A stretch of DNA of 64,000 bases from Mannheimia glucosida (GCF_046267875.1 NZ_CP176502.1:2108001-2172000); one strand, 5' to 3'. Positions 7,760-16,801 are shown, numbered from the stretch's first letter. Numbers and translations: made by a program. The notes: generated from the sequence alone by a model not told the origin.

Positions 7760-9172
7760 ATGTCAAATAAAAAAATAGGATTAATTTCACTCACCGCCTT
7801 AGTGCTAAGCTCAATGATTGGCTCGGGGATTTTTAGCTTACCGCAAAATATGGCAGCCGTTGCCGGAGCAGAAGCGATCACGATAGGCTGGCTGATTACC
7901 GGTGTCGGCATTATCTTCTTAGGTCTATCGTTTTTCTTTATTTCCCGCTTACGTCCGGATTTAGACGGCGGCATTTACACCTACGCACGGGAAGGTTTTG
8001 GCGAGCTGATGGGCTTTATGTCGGCGTGGGGCTATTGGCTCTGTGCCACCATTGGCATTGTAGGCTACCTCACCGTTGCTTTTGAAGGTTTAGGTGTGTT
8101 TACCGACAACCCGAACACCGTGATTTTCGGGCAAGGTAACACCCTCGCCTCTTTTATTGGTTCTTCGATTATTGTGTGGCTGGTTCACGCCCTCATCGCA
8201 GGCGGTATCAAAGAAGCAGCCTTTGTAAACTTAATTGCCACTTTTGTGAAAGTCGCCCCGCTCATTCTGTTCATCGGGCTAGGCATTTGGTATTTTGATG
8301 TGGAGCTGTTTAATAGTGACGTTAAAGCCACCGCCCTCAATAATAGCGTAGGCGACCAAGTGAAAAGCACAATGTTAATCACCTTATGGGTATTTACCGG
8401 TGTGGAAGGGGCTTCTGTGCTGTCGGCTCACGCGAAAAAGCGTTCCGACGTGGGGCTGGCAACCGTATTAGGTATTATTATTGCACTTGCTCTTTATGTG
8501 GCAATTACCATTCTTTCACTCGGAATTCTGCCACGGGAAACTATTGCCAATATGGCAAATCCGTCAATGGGGCCGTTGCTTGATGCGATGATGGGACCAA
8601 CCGGTAAGGTAATTATTACTGCCTGTCTAATTGTATCAGTACTTGCCTCTTACATTAGCTGGACGATGTATTCGGCAGAAGTGCCTTATCGTGGCTCAAA
8701 AAACGGGGCTTTCCCGAAAATTTTAGACAAAGTGAATGAAAACGGCACGCCGATTAACTCACTCTGGTTTACCGGCTTTATCGTGCAATTTTGCTTGGTG
8801 TTGGTGTTTGTTTTTGAGCAAAGCTATAACACCTTATTGCTGATTTCCACCTCGATGATTTTAATTCCCTATTTCTTAATCGGGGCTTATTTATTCAAAT
8901 TAGCGATTCAAACCAACGCCACTTGGTACATTAAACTCACCGGCTTTATGGCAGCCCTTTACGGATTATGGATTGTCTATGCCGCAGGGCTGGAATACTT
9001 GCTGCTTTCGGTGGTGCTTTATGTACCCGGAATTTTACTCTTCCTCTACTCCAACTATAAATTCAACGGCAGATTAACTCTTTCAACGACTGAAAAAATC
9101 ATCTTAATGGTACTACTGGTGATTTTTGGCTATGCCGTAATTGAATTGCCGATGCTATTAGCCAATAGCTAA
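7760..9172 (+). CDS. APC-family amino acid permease/antiporter
   Basis: 470-residue polytopic membrane protein with about 12-13 transmembrane helices. The N-terminal IGLISLTALVLSSMIGSGIFSLP is the classic TM1 substrate-binding motif of the basic amino acid/polyamine antiporter group (ArcD, LysI and relatives). This resembles arginine/ornithine exchangers more than MmuP, judged by family memory rather than a search. Being 9 bp behind mmuM with a GGAAA ribosome site, it may import S-methylmethionine or an amino acid tied to methionine recycling. A strong uptake-sequence hairpin terminator follows (9182-9209). Confidence 0.82.
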   Translation: MSNKKIGLISLTALVLSSMIGSGIFSLPQNMAAVAGAEAITIGWLITGVGIIFLGLSFFFISRLRPDLDGGIYTYAREGFGELMGFMSAWGYWLCATIGIVGYLTVAFEGLGVFTDNPNTVIFGQGNTLASFIGSSIIVWLVHALIAGGIKEAAFVNLIATFVKVAPLILFIGLGIWYFDVELFNSDVKATALNNSVGDQVKSTMLITLWVFTGVEGASVLSAHAKKRSDVGLATVLGIIIALALYVAITILSLGILPRETIANMANPSMGPLLDAMMGPTGKVIITACLIVSVLASYISWTMYSAEVPYRGSKNGAFPKILDKVNENGTPINSLWFTGFIVQFCLVLVFVFEQSYNTLLLISTSMILIPYFLIGAYLFKLAIQTNATWYIKLTGFMAALYGLWIVYAAGLEYLLLSVVLYVPGILLFLYSNYKFNGRLTLSTTEKIILMVLLVIFGYAVIELPMLLANS

Positions 9173-9181
9173 ACGTGAAAA

Positions 9182-9209
9182 GACCGCTTTTACAAGCGGT
9201 CATTTTTTT
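9182..9209. terminator. Uptake-sequence dyad terminator after the mmuM operon
   Basis: GACCGC (9182-9187) pairs with GCGGTC (9196-9201) within two opposed uptake sequences, giving a tight hairpin followed by CATTTTTTTA. Works as a rho-independent terminator for the plus-strand permease gene. Confidence 0.8.
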
Positions 9210-9271
9210 AGGATTTTTTGCAAAAACTTCGTTAGAATTGCTATTTCTCACAACAATTACAAGGAGAATAT

Positions 9272-10495
9272 ATGCAAACCTACCAAAACAAAGCACTTTG
9301 CCGTGTACGCACCATCACATTATTCCTTAGTTTAACCAAAGATAAATCCCAATGGCAGCAAGCGTTAAATTCAGCCAAAGCAGAATTTGACTTACTCGTT
9401 CCTGCTATTCAACAACAAGGTTATACCATTCAATCTATTCGTATTGTAACCAACAGTTTCGGAGAGTATTTGGATTTAACCGATATTCAAACCGCTAAGC
9501 AAGATTTAGCCTACCTTAAACAGCTATTAACCCAACTTAACGATAGCGGTTTACGCATTCGCTTTGCCATTGGTGAGGCAAAAACACCCCGCGAATTAGC
9601 ATTACTGCCTGAGCTGATTTTAAATTATGGTGATTTATCTAACGCTTGTGTCAATATTGAACCCGATGAATTTGGGATTTTAGACAATGAAACCATTTTA
9701 CAATCTGCTCAAATTATCAAACAAATCGCTGAAATTACCCCAAGAGGTGAAGGAAATTTTAATTTTACGGTGAATTTTAACTGTAAACCTTTTATTCCTT
9801 ATTTTCCGGCAAGCTACCATTCAAGCAAGATCCCTAACAGTTTTGTGATAGGCCTAGAAACACCAGATCTATTAGTAGCGGTGTTAAAAGAGCTGAAAGC
9901 CAGCCCACATAACGACTTTTATCGCCAATGCTATGAAACGATGTCTCAAGCCTTGCAATATCACGTTGATGAAGTTCTCGAAGCAGTAAAATCGGTACAA
10001 CACAAATTACAATTTGCCTTTGCTGGCATTGATAGTTCTGCTGCTCCGTCAAAAAACTGTGCCTCAATGACAGAAGTTTATGAATTAATGGGCGTACCAT
10101 TTTTTGGGGCCGCCGGAACAGTAGAAGCCTCTTCACTTCTGACAAAAGTCTTTAAATCTATCAAAAATGTACCGCTTGTCGGTTTTTCAGGTTTAATGTT
10201 GGCAGTAACCGAAGATTTAGGCTTAGCTGCAGGCACACACAAAGCCCAATTCGACATTCGTGCTTTACTCACTTATAGTGCTGTTTGTGGCATTGGGTTA
10301 GATACCGTACCGATTTCCAATGAAGCTACTGTTGAACAAATTGCCGCATTAATGCGAGACACCGGCACAATGGCATTTAGACTAAATAAACCGCTTACAG
10401 TACGTTTATTTCCAATTCCGAATAAGAGTGCTGGGGAAGTGACAGAATTTGAAAGTGATGATTTATGTAACTGCCGAATTTTAACTGTACCTTAA
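9272..10495 (+). CDS. DUF711 family protein, function unknown
   Basis: 407 residues, no signal peptide or membrane span. The opening VRTITLFLSLTKDKSQWQQAL with IRIVTNSFGEYLDL, the FAGIDSSAAPS segment (about 250-260) and the late GLDTVPI are characteristic of DUF711 (PF05167), a cytoplasmic family that I know only as structurally characterised and of unassigned function. A good ribosome site (AAGGAG) lies 8 bp before ATG 9272. It sits alone between two strong terminators, so it is a single-gene transcript not obviously linked to mmuM. I cannot assign a reaction. Confidence 0.8.
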   Translation: MQTYQNKALCRVRTITLFLSLTKDKSQWQQALNSAKAEFDLLVPAIQQQGYTIQSIRIVTNSFGEYLDLTDIQTAKQDLAYLKQLLTQLNDSGLRIRFAIGEAKTPRELALLPELILNYGDLSNACVNIEPDEFGILDNETILQSAQIIKQIAEITPRGEGNFNFTVNFNCKPFIPYFPASYHSSKIPNSFVIGLETPDLLVAVLKELKASPHNDFYRQCYETMSQALQYHVDEVLEAVKSVQHKLQFAFAGIDSSAAPSKNCASMTEVYELMGVPFFGAAGTVEASSLLTKVFKSIKNVPLVGFSGLMLAVTEDLGLAAGTHKAQFDIRALLTYSAVCGIGLDTVPISNEATVEQIAALMRDTGTMAFRLNKPLTVRLFPIPNKSAGEVTEFESDDLCNCRILTVP

Positions 10496-10497
10496 AA

Positions 10498-10529
10498 TAA
10501 AGGCTGATGGATATTTCCATCAGCCTTTC
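10498..10529. terminator. Bidirectional terminator between DUF711 gene and amiB
   Basis: AAAGGCTGATGG and CCATCAGCCTTT form a 12-bp perfect stem around a short loop, with A/T tracts on both sides. It serves the two convergent genes. Confidence 0.85.
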
Positions 10530-10532
10530 AAT

Positions 10533-11729
10533 TTACTTCACCTTCAATTTTTTACCTACCGTAATCTGATAATTTTTCAAATTATTCAGCTCACTGATTT
10601 TTTGCGGCGTAGTACCGTAAGCTCTAGCAATCGAGTAAACCGTTTCATCTTGTTGGACAATATGGTAGCCACTGTTAGACACCTTAATTTCTCTTTGAGA
10701 GTCTGATTTTTTAGACTGATTTTTTTGATCTTTCTCAAGAGCTGTTTTTTCTTTTAGTTGCTGCTCTTCTTTCTTATTGGTTTTAGCCGAATCTTCTTTT
10801 TTATCCTCTTTTTTGCTCTTTTCTTTCAATTTTGTCTTATCTGATTGCGTATTCTTCTCTTGTTTCTCAGAAGCAGGCTTTTTAGTTAAATCAGCTTTAG
10901 CAGTTTTTTCCTCTTTCTTATTTTGCTTATCTTCTTTGTCCGATTTTTTACTGACTGAAGAGCCAGCAACTGCATTTTTTGCCCGATAAGCGACTAATCC
11001 ATTATAAATGGCCCGAGCAACTTGTTTACGATAATTTGCACTGGCTAGCTTTGCTTCCTCGGTTGAATTAGATAAAAATCCCGTTTCCACCAATACAGAT
11101 GGAATATCAGGTGAACGCAGAACACTTAAGCTTGCGTGCTGAGGAGACGATTTTGCTAATGCAGCCACATTTGACATTTTAGCTAAAATGCTCTTGCCTA
11201 ATTCATAGCCGGCACGTTGAGAGTGAGAGAACTGTAAATCAAGCACTGTTTGATTTAAATAACGTTCATTGTTGCTTGAAAGCACCGAACCAGCCCCGCC
11301 AAGTAATTCCGACTGCTTCTCGTGGTCTTCCAACCATTTACCCATTTCATCGCTAGCACGGCTATTAGAAAGTACCCAAACCGAAGCCCCTTTCAAGGAA
11401 TCGCCACGAGGCGAAGAGTCTGCGTGAATAGAAACCAGCAGATCGGCACGATGCTTACGGGCAATCTCGGTACGTTGCGGTAATTGGATAAAATAATCTC
11501 CCGAGCGTGTCATCACTGCTTTAAAATTAGGATCGGCATCTAACAAGGCTTTTAGCTCTTTAGAAATTGCGAGGGTAACGCTTTTTTCCAAAATCCCCAG
11601 ATTTTTACCAATAGCCCCCGGATCTTTTCCCCCGTGTCCGGCATCAATCGCCACAATGGTTTTGGCAAATGTGGAAAAACTGAATAAACTCAATGTGCTA
11701 AAAACAATAAATCTGATAACTTGCTTCAT
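10533..11729 (-). CDS. amiB: N-acetylmuramoyl-L-alanine amidase with C-terminal LysM
   Basis: Periplasmic zinc amidase that cuts the stem peptide from glycan strands during septum splitting. Signal peptide 1-22. Amidase_3 domain about 24-245 with zinc/catalytic residues in AIDAGHGGKDPG (H32), E48, SIHADSS (H102) and VLVETGFLSN (E215). Residues about 255-348 are a nearly pure Lys/Glu/Asp/Ser/Gln linker, unusually long and highly charged. A single LysM domain (354-398, YHIVQQDETVYSIARAYG) ends the protein. tsaE lies directly upstream, the same pair as in E. coli yjeE-amiB, which supports amiB over amiA or amiC. Confidence 0.92.
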   Translation of the reverse strand: MKQVIRFIVFSTLSLFSFSTFAKTIVAIDAGHGGKDPGAIGKNLGILEKSVTLAISKELKALLDADPNFKAVMTRSGDYFIQLPQRTEIARKHRADLLVSIHADSSPRGDSLKGASVWVLSNSRASDEMGKWLEDHEKQSELLGGAGSVLSSNNERYLNQTVLDLQFSHSQRAGYELGKSILAKMSNVAALAKSSPQHASLSVLRSPDIPSVLVETGFLSNSTEEAKLASANYRKQVARAIYNGLVAYRAKNAVAGSSVSKKSDKEDKQNKKEEKTAKADLTKKPASEKQEKNTQSDKTKLKEKSKKEDKKEDSAKTNKKEEQQLKEKTALEKDQKNQSKKSDSQREIKVSNSGYHIVQQDETVYSIARAYGTTPQKISELNNLKNYQITVGKKLKVK

Positions 11730-11748
11730 TACCTTCCCTACAAGCGGT

Positions 11749-12240
11749 CTATTTTTGATGAAAATTTACTAATATATCTACTGCAGTTTGATTTTGCGGC
11801 AACAGGCTAATCTGCCGTCCGTCATTCTTATAATCAATTTGGATCACAAAATCAGCCTCTGGAATCATTCCTTTACCTTTAACTGCCCATTCCAGCAAAC
11901 AAAGTGTTTGGGGTTTGAAATAATCACGAATCCCCATAAATTCCAGTTCTTCAGGATCGGCTAAGCGATACAAATCAAAATGATACAGGTTAAATGGCGT
12001 AAGGTGATATTCTTCCACCAGCGTATAAGTCGGGCTTTTCACATTGCCTTGATGCCCGAAAGCCCGTACGATCGAGCGGGTTAAGGTGGTTTTACCTGCC
12101 CCAAGTTCGCCGTTTAGGTAAACAACCAGCGAATGAGCTTGGTCTTGCAATAAATATTTCTTAAGTTCTAACGCGAATGATTGACCAAATTCCAGCAATT
12201 TAGTTTCATCTTCGCAGTAAAAAGAGAGAAAATCTGTCAT
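11749..12240 (-). CDS. tsaE: tRNA threonylcarbamoyladenosine ATPase
   Basis: 163-residue P-loop ATPase that works with TsaB/TsaD to make t6A37 in ANN-decoding tRNAs. Walker A GELGAGKTT sits at 44-52, followed by the family segment KSPTYTLVEEY. Its ATG overlaps the orn stop by one base (TAATG), so the two are translationally coupled. An uptake sequence (11741-11750) lies between it and amiB. Confidence 0.95.
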   Translation of the reverse strand: MTDFLSFYCEDETKLLEFGQSFALELKKYLLQDQAHSLVVYLNGELGAGKTTLTRSIVRAFGHQGNVKSPTYTLVEEYHLTPFNLYHFDLYRLADPEELEFMGIRDYFKPQTLCLLEWAVKGKGMIPEADFVIQIDYKNDGRQISLLPQNQTAVDILVNFHQK

Positions 12241-12794
12241 TATTTTTGGTCTAGCTGAATAAAATGTTCCCGATAAAATTTCAATTCGTTAATGGATTCA
12301 CGAATATCGTCCAACGCTAAATGCGTATTGCCTTTACTGAATTTATCTAAAATCTCCGGTTTCCAACGGCGTGCCAGCTCTTTTAAAGTACTCACATCTA
12401 AGTGGCGATAATGGAAATAATCGGCTAAATCAGGCATATATTTATACAAAAAACGTTTATCTTGAGCAATGCTGTTGCCGCAAATCGGAGAAGCGCCTTT
12501 TGGCACCCAGCGTTTTAAGAAGTCTAAAGTTTGCAACTCTGCTGCCCGTTCCGTCAATTTGCTCGCTTTCACTCGTTCAATCAGCCCGTTAGCGGTATGG
12601 GTTTTGACGCACCAATCACTCATTTTCTCTAATAAATCATCGGTTTGGTGTACCGCAAGTACCGGTCCTTCCGCTAAAATATTTAAATCCTTATCGGTCA
12701 CAATGGTGGCGATTTCAATAATGCGTTCTTTTTCCGGATCTAACCCTGTCATTTCAAGATCGATCCAAATTAAATTTTGTTCGTTTTGAGCCAT
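12240..12794 (-). CDS. orn: Oligoribonuclease
   Basis: 184-residue DEDDh 3'-5' exonuclease that degrades 2-5 nt RNAs and pGpG. Motif I IDLEMTGLDPEKERIIEIA is at about 11-29, and the final Exo III motif with the catalytic His/Asp is in NTHLALDDIRESI. Length matches the family (about 180). First base of the tsaE start is shared with the orn stop. coaD ends 9 bp upstream. Confidence 0.96.
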   Translation of the reverse strand: MAQNEQNLIWIDLEMTGLDPEKERIIEIATIVTDKDLNILAEGPVLAVHQTDDLLEKMSDWCVKTHTANGLIERVKASKLTERAAELQTLDFLKRWVPKGASPICGNSIAQDKRFLYKYMPDLADYFHYRHLDVSTLKELARRWKPEILDKFSKGNTHLALDDIRESINELKFYREHFIQLDQK

Positions 12795-12803
12795 TTTATT
12801 TCC

Positions 12804-13283
12804 TTACACTTTTGCAATTTTTAGGGCATTTTTGACCGCTTGCGGCACAAATTGGCTGATGTCACCATTGTGGCGATAGATTTCCCTTACCATCGTTGAA
12901 GAAAGGTAACGCCATTCTATTGAAGGGGGGAAAAAAATAGTTTCTAAATCGCCCGATAATTTGTAATTTAACTGAGCGAGTTGGATTTCATAGTCAATAT
13001 CATCTGCCCCACGAATACCACGGATTAACGCTTTGGCATTCTGCTGTTTGGCAAAGTCTGCCAGTAATCCGCTAAAGCCGATCACCTCAATATTTTGCCA
13101 TTCAGAACAACTTTGTTTGACTAATTCCACCCGCTCTTCAAGGCTAAAAAGCGGCTGCTTACTTGGGTTTTGAGCCACCGCCACAATTACTTTGCCAAAT
13201 AAGTGAGAGGCTTTGCGAATTACGTCTAAATGCCCGTTGGTAATAGGATCAAAGGTGCCTGCATAAATTACGTTATAACTCAT
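12804..13283 (-). CDS. coaD: Phosphopantetheine adenylyltransferase
   Basis: 159 residues. Transfers AMP from ATP to 4'-phosphopantetheine, the fourth CoA step. The nucleotidyltransferase motif TFDPITNGHLD is at 10-20 and the second motif SSTMVREIYRH near 128. Length is standard. It starts 1 bp after the waaA stop, the waaA-coaD pairing seen in many gamma-proteobacteria. The C-terminal QAVKNALK is encoded by an uptake-like sequence (12834-12843). Confidence 0.96.
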   Translation of the reverse strand: MSYNVIYAGTFDPITNGHLDVIRKASHLFGKVIVAVAQNPSKQPLFSLEERVELVKQSCSEWQNIEVIGFSGLLADFAKQQNAKALIRGIRGADDIDYEIQLAQLNYKLSGDLETIFFPPSIEWRYLSSTMVREIYRHNGDISQFVPQAVKNALKIAKV

Positions 13284-13284
13284 T

Positions 13285-14565
13285 TTATTTCTCTAAATAG
13301 GGGGCTAATAAATCCAAATGGCGTTTTAATGCCCCTTGATTTTCCTGTAACACGCTTAAGCCGGATTTTGCAATTTCTTGTCCGATTTGGGGCTGCTCAA
13401 GCAATAATTCAATGCTCTCGGTCAAAGCCTCGACTGAACTTTCAATTTCAATCACGCCTTTCACCTCACGCAACTTCTCAAAGATTTCAGGGAAATTATA
13501 GGTATAAAGCCCGGAAACCACCGGAATATTAAAAGCGATTGGTTCAAGCGGATTATGCCCACCATGTTTGACCAAACTACCTCCCACAAAAGCAATGTCA
13601 GACAGCCCATACAGTAACATCATCTCGCCCATTGTATCACCTAACATTACTTGAGTATTTTGGCTTAACATTTTATTCTCAGTACGTTTTACATAATTTA
13701 AATCTGATTTTTGAATCAGTAGCTCAACTAAACCAAAACGCTCCGGATGGCGAGGCACTAAAATCAACACTAAATTCGGGTAATGCTCTAATAAGAGTTT
13801 ATGAGCATCTAAAATCAGCTTCTCTTCCCCTTCGTGAGTACTGCCGGCAATCCAAATCGGTCTATCGGTTAAATTCAGACTAGCTTTAGTTTTAATCACC
13901 GATTGATGAAGCTGTGGCGTAATTTCTAAATCAAATTTCAGGTTGCCGGTATTAACCATTTTTGCTAGCTCATAACCGAGTGCTAAATAGCGATCTCGGC
14001 TTACCTCATCTTGAGCCATAATGAGGCTTATTTGGTTGAGCATATCCTTAATGCTACCTTTTACCCAACCATAACGCTTCGCAGAACGTGGCGACAAACG
14101 AGCATTAGCAATCACAAATGGAATTTTACGAAAATTCACCTTACGAATTAAATTCGGCCAAAGTTCGGTTTCAATCACAATTATCAATTTCGGATCGATA
14201 AAATTCAAAAACCGCTCGATAGCATCAGGTAAGTCATAAGGCAAATAAAAATGTGAAACACTATTACCAAAAGCGGCTTGCACACGCTCAGAGCCTGTTG
14301 GCGTTACCGTTGTGACTATCAACGGAAGTTCAGGATATTGCTTGCTGACTGCCTTAATCAAAGGCGTTGCAGCAATCACCTCACCAACCGATGCCGCATG
14401 GATTACCACCCCTTTTGCTTTCGGTTTTTCCGATTCGTCATAAATCCCATAACGCTCCCATAAACGTTTCCGATAAGCTGGTTGTTTACGCCCTTTGTAC
14501 CACATTAATAGCAGAACCACAGGCTGTAATAGATAACTTAAACAAATATAGAGTAAACGTAGCAT
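13285..14565 (-). CDS. waaA: 3-deoxy-D-manno-octulosonic acid (Kdo) transferase
   Basis: 426-residue GT30 enzyme that adds Kdo to lipid IVA at the inner membrane. Residues 1-22 form the N-terminal membrane anchor. VVIHAASVGEVIAATPL (about 52-68) is the family's acceptor-side motif, and the C-terminal GGSLVKHGGHNPLEPIAF (about 315-332) is the CMP-Kdo-binding signature. Upstream of coaD as in E. coli. Whether it adds one Kdo (as in Haemophilus, with a separate kinase) or two cannot be seen here. Confidence 0.95.
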   Translation of the reverse strand: MLRLLYICLSYLLQPVVLLLMWYKGRKQPAYRKRLWERYGIYDESEKPKAKGVVIHAASVGEVIAATPLIKAVSKQYPELPLIVTTVTPTGSERVQAAFGNSVSHFYLPYDLPDAIERFLNFIDPKLIIVIETELWPNLIRKVNFRKIPFVIANARLSPRSAKRYGWVKGSIKDMLNQISLIMAQDEVSRDRYLALGYELAKMVNTGNLKFDLEITPQLHQSVIKTKASLNLTDRPIWIAGSTHEGEEKLILDAHKLLLEHYPNLVLILVPRHPERFGLVELLIQKSDLNYVKRTENKMLSQNTQVMLGDTMGEMMLLYGLSDIAFVGGSLVKHGGHNPLEPIAFNIPVVSGLYTYNFPEIFEKLREVKGVIEIESSVEALTESIELLLEQPQIGQEIAKSGLSVLQENQGALKRHLDLLAPYLEK

Positions 14566-14584
14566 TTATTTTCCTTATACCATA

Positions 14585-14750
14585 ACCCTCGCCCCTTGAG
14601 AGAGAGGGACAGATTTTTCTTCGTTCAGAAGAAAAATCAGGGAGAGGGGGAATATTGCAAACTGTTACAAAAAACGACCGCTTGCCCTCTCTCTGATAAA
14701 ATTGCTGAACGCAATTTTATCGGTCTCTCTCCCACAAGGGGAGAGAGACA
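14585..14750. repeat. Inverted pair of GAGAGAGG-flanked hairpin repeats
   Basis: Within the 318-bp gap between waaA and trhP are two related units in opposite orientation: 14585-14650 and 14685-14750. Reverse-complementing the first aligns it with the second as CCCTCTCYCTGAT-stem-CTGAACG-stem-ATC, then a CTCTCTC flank and AAGGGG. The shared loop is TGAAC, but the stems differ: GATTTTTCTTC with GAAGAAAAATC in one, GATAAAATTGC with GCAATTTTATC in the other. Each is self-complementary. No gene is visible in this gap. Confidence 0.7.
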
Positions 14751-14842
14751 AATACGCCAATAAATCGTTCCTCTCTTGTTCGAGAAGGGGGAACAAGCGG
14801 TTATTTTTACCAAAAATTGTGCAATCTATATCCTCAAAGACA

Positions 14843-14872
14843 AAACCACGGAATAACCTTAATCCGTGGTTT
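14843..14872 (-). terminator. Terminator for trhP
   Basis: AAACCACGGA and TCCGTGGTTT pair around a 10-nt loop immediately downstream of the trhP stop. On the minus strand it is followed by TTTGTCTTTG. Moderately strong. Confidence 0.65.
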
Positions 14873-14883
14873 ATCTCGCATCA

Positions 14884-16263
14884 TTACGCTTGATGTGGAT
14901 TGCGGGTATTCGCATTCACTAAGTTACGCATTAAGAGAGCAAATTCTAACTCAATATCTGCCGGCACATCTAAAAAGACAAAATGCCCGTCACCGAGAGC
15001 GGCTTCCACATTTTCATTTTTGCGGTTAAGCATACGATCGATTTTAAATACAATGTTGCCCTTAGGGGTCATCATTTCCACTGAATCACCCACTAAGAAT
15101 TTGTTTTTTACCGCCACTTCCGCCAAGCCTTCTGCATTGCGTTTGCCGGTAAATTCGCCCACAAATTGTTGGCGTTCTGAAATCGAATAGCCATATTCAT
15201 AGTTTTGGTATTCATCGTGGGTATGACGACGTAAGAAACCCTCTGTGTAACCACGATGTGCAAGGCTTTCAAGGGTATCCATCAAACTCTCGTCAAATGG
15301 TTTACCGGCTGCGGCATCATCAATTGCCTTACGATACACCTGAGCCGTTCTGGCACAATAATAAAACGATTTCGTACGCCCCTCAATTTTCAGTGAATGC
15401 ACCCCCATTTGAGTTAAACGCTCAACGTGTTGTACTGCACGCAGATCTTTAGAGTTCATAAAATAGGTGCCGTGCTCATCTTCAAAAGCAGTCATTTGCT
15501 CGTCCGGGCGTTGTGATTCGGTATAAAGGAACACTTTATCTGTTGCTTCGCCATTACCTAGAGTCGGAGCCACATTTTTGACTTCAATTTCCGGCTCATA
15601 TTTCGGTACAATTTGCCCTACCTCATCAATCTTACCTTCTTCCATTTTATATTCCCAACGGCAAGCATTAGTACAAGTGCCTTGGTTTGGGTCACGCTTA
15701 TTGATATAGCCTGAAAGCAAACAGCGACCTGAATATGCCATACACAAAGCACCGTGAACGAAGATCTCAAGCTCCATATCCGGCACTTGTTCACGAATTT
15801 CTTCGATCTCTTCAAGTGATAATTCACGGGATAAAATCACACGGGTTAGCCCCATTTGACGCCAGAATTTCACCGTTGCCCAGTTTACCGCATTGGCTTG
15901 CACCGAAAGGTGAATATCCATTTCAGGGAAATTTTCACGCACCAACATAATCAAGCCCGGATCAGACATAATCAAAGCGTCCGGCTTCATATCCACCACA
16001 ACTTTGAGATCTTTAATAAAGGTTTTTAATTTTGAGTTGTGTGGAGCAATATTCACCACCACATAGAATTTTTTTCCTAAAGCGTGGGCTTCATCAATCG
16101 CAATTTTTAAATTGGCGTGGTTAAATTCATTATTACGCACACGCAAGCTGTAGCGAGGCTGTCCTGCATAAATTGCATCGGCACCATAAGCAAAAGCGTA
16201 ACGCATATTTTTTAACGAACCTGCGGGCGAAAGTAGTTCAGGTTTGGCATATTTTAAAGTCAT
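14884..16263 (-). CDS. trhP: tRNA 5-hydroxyuridine modification protein (peptidase U32 family)
   Basis: 459 residues, close to E. coli YegQ/TrhP. TrhP is needed, with prephenate, for 5-hydroxylation of U34 in tRNAs read as ho5U/cmo5U. The N-terminal KPELLSPAGSLKNMRYAFAYGADA is the U32 signature. The Fe-S cysteines appear in HGALCMAYSGRCLLSGY and GTCTNACRWEY (about 173-207). Despite the family name, protease activity is not expected. Single-gene unit with a terminator behind it. Confidence 0.9.
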   Translation of the reverse strand: MTLKYAKPELLSPAGSLKNMRYAFAYGADAIYAGQPRYSLRVRNNEFNHANLKIAIDEAHALGKKFYVVVNIAPHNSKLKTFIKDLKVVVDMKPDALIMSDPGLIMLVRENFPEMDIHLSVQANAVNWATVKFWRQMGLTRVILSRELSLEEIEEIREQVPDMELEIFVHGALCMAYSGRCLLSGYINKRDPNQGTCTNACRWEYKMEEGKIDEVGQIVPKYEPEIEVKNVAPTLGNGEATDKVFLYTESQRPDEQMTAFEDEHGTYFMNSKDLRAVQHVERLTQMGVHSLKIEGRTKSFYYCARTAQVYRKAIDDAAAGKPFDESLMDTLESLAHRGYTEGFLRRHTHDEYQNYEYGYSISERQQFVGEFTGKRNAEGLAEVAVKNKFLVGDSVEMMTPKGNIVFKIDRMLNRKNENVEAALGDGHFVFLDVPADIELEFALLMRNLVNANTRNPHQA

Positions 16264-16392
16264 AGGTAATTCTCTATTCTGATAACAAGTCAGGACTTCC
16301 CAGCGTGGGAAGCGTAAGCGGTATATTTTCTAAGAAATATTGCGTAATGGCAAGCTAATCCATTACAATCCGATTTTTATGTGGGGAACAAT

Positions 16393-16764
16393 ATGAAAAT
16401 TAAATACCTTTTAGCAACAACATTACTGGCATTTTCAGCATTTACCACTGCTCAAAGCATTAAAATGGAGATGATGCAAATGAATATGCAGGCGAATAAA
16501 TTAATGCGTGCCGAATCGGCTGAAGAGTTTAGCCAAATCGCTAATGATTTCATTACGATTACCGAGAAAACCAAAGGGATTTTTCCTAATAGCGTAGAAG
16601 GCGATAAAGCCGCTCAGGAAGATTACCAAGCCGGTATGCAAAAATTGATTGATGTGGTTAATCAAGCCAATGAAAAAGCCCAAGCAGGTGAATTACAAGA
16701 AGCCAAAATGCTGATTTCCGAGCTTGAAATGATTAAGCGTGAATATCACAAAAAATATAAATAG
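16393..16764 (+). CDS. cybC: Periplasmic cytochrome b562 family protein
   Basis: 123 residues from ATG 16393. A longer GTG start at 16381 adds only MGNN before the obvious signal peptide and is unlikely; GGGGAACAAT precedes the ATG. Signal peptide 1-20 (cut after TTAQ). The mature part is a four-helix bundle. The axial heme ligands of b562 match a Met in the N-terminal KMEMMQMNM and the His in the C-terminal YHKKYK. There is no CxxCH, so heme would be bound non-covalently. Role is probably soluble electron carrier; the partner is unknown. Confidence 0.82.
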   Translation: MKIKYLLATTLLAFSAFTTAQSIKMEMMQMNMQANKLMRAESAEEFSQIANDFITITEKTKGIFPNSVEGDKAAQEDYQAGMQKLIDVVNQANEKAQAGELQEAKMLISELEMIKREYHKKYK

Positions 16765-16777
16765 GTCTAACAACTAC

Positions 16778-16801
16778 AAGGGTGAGCCAAAGCTCACCCT
16801 T
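16778..16801. terminator. Bidirectional terminator between cybC and dnaE
   Basis: AAGGGTGAGC and GCTCACCCTT form a 10-bp stem with a 4-nt loop between two convergent genes. Confidence 0.8.

Noticed and set aside
10777..10989. Ser/Phe/Leu-rich open frame opposite amiB
   Set aside because: Antisense to the Lys/Glu-rich linker of AmiB; composition explained by the linker codons.
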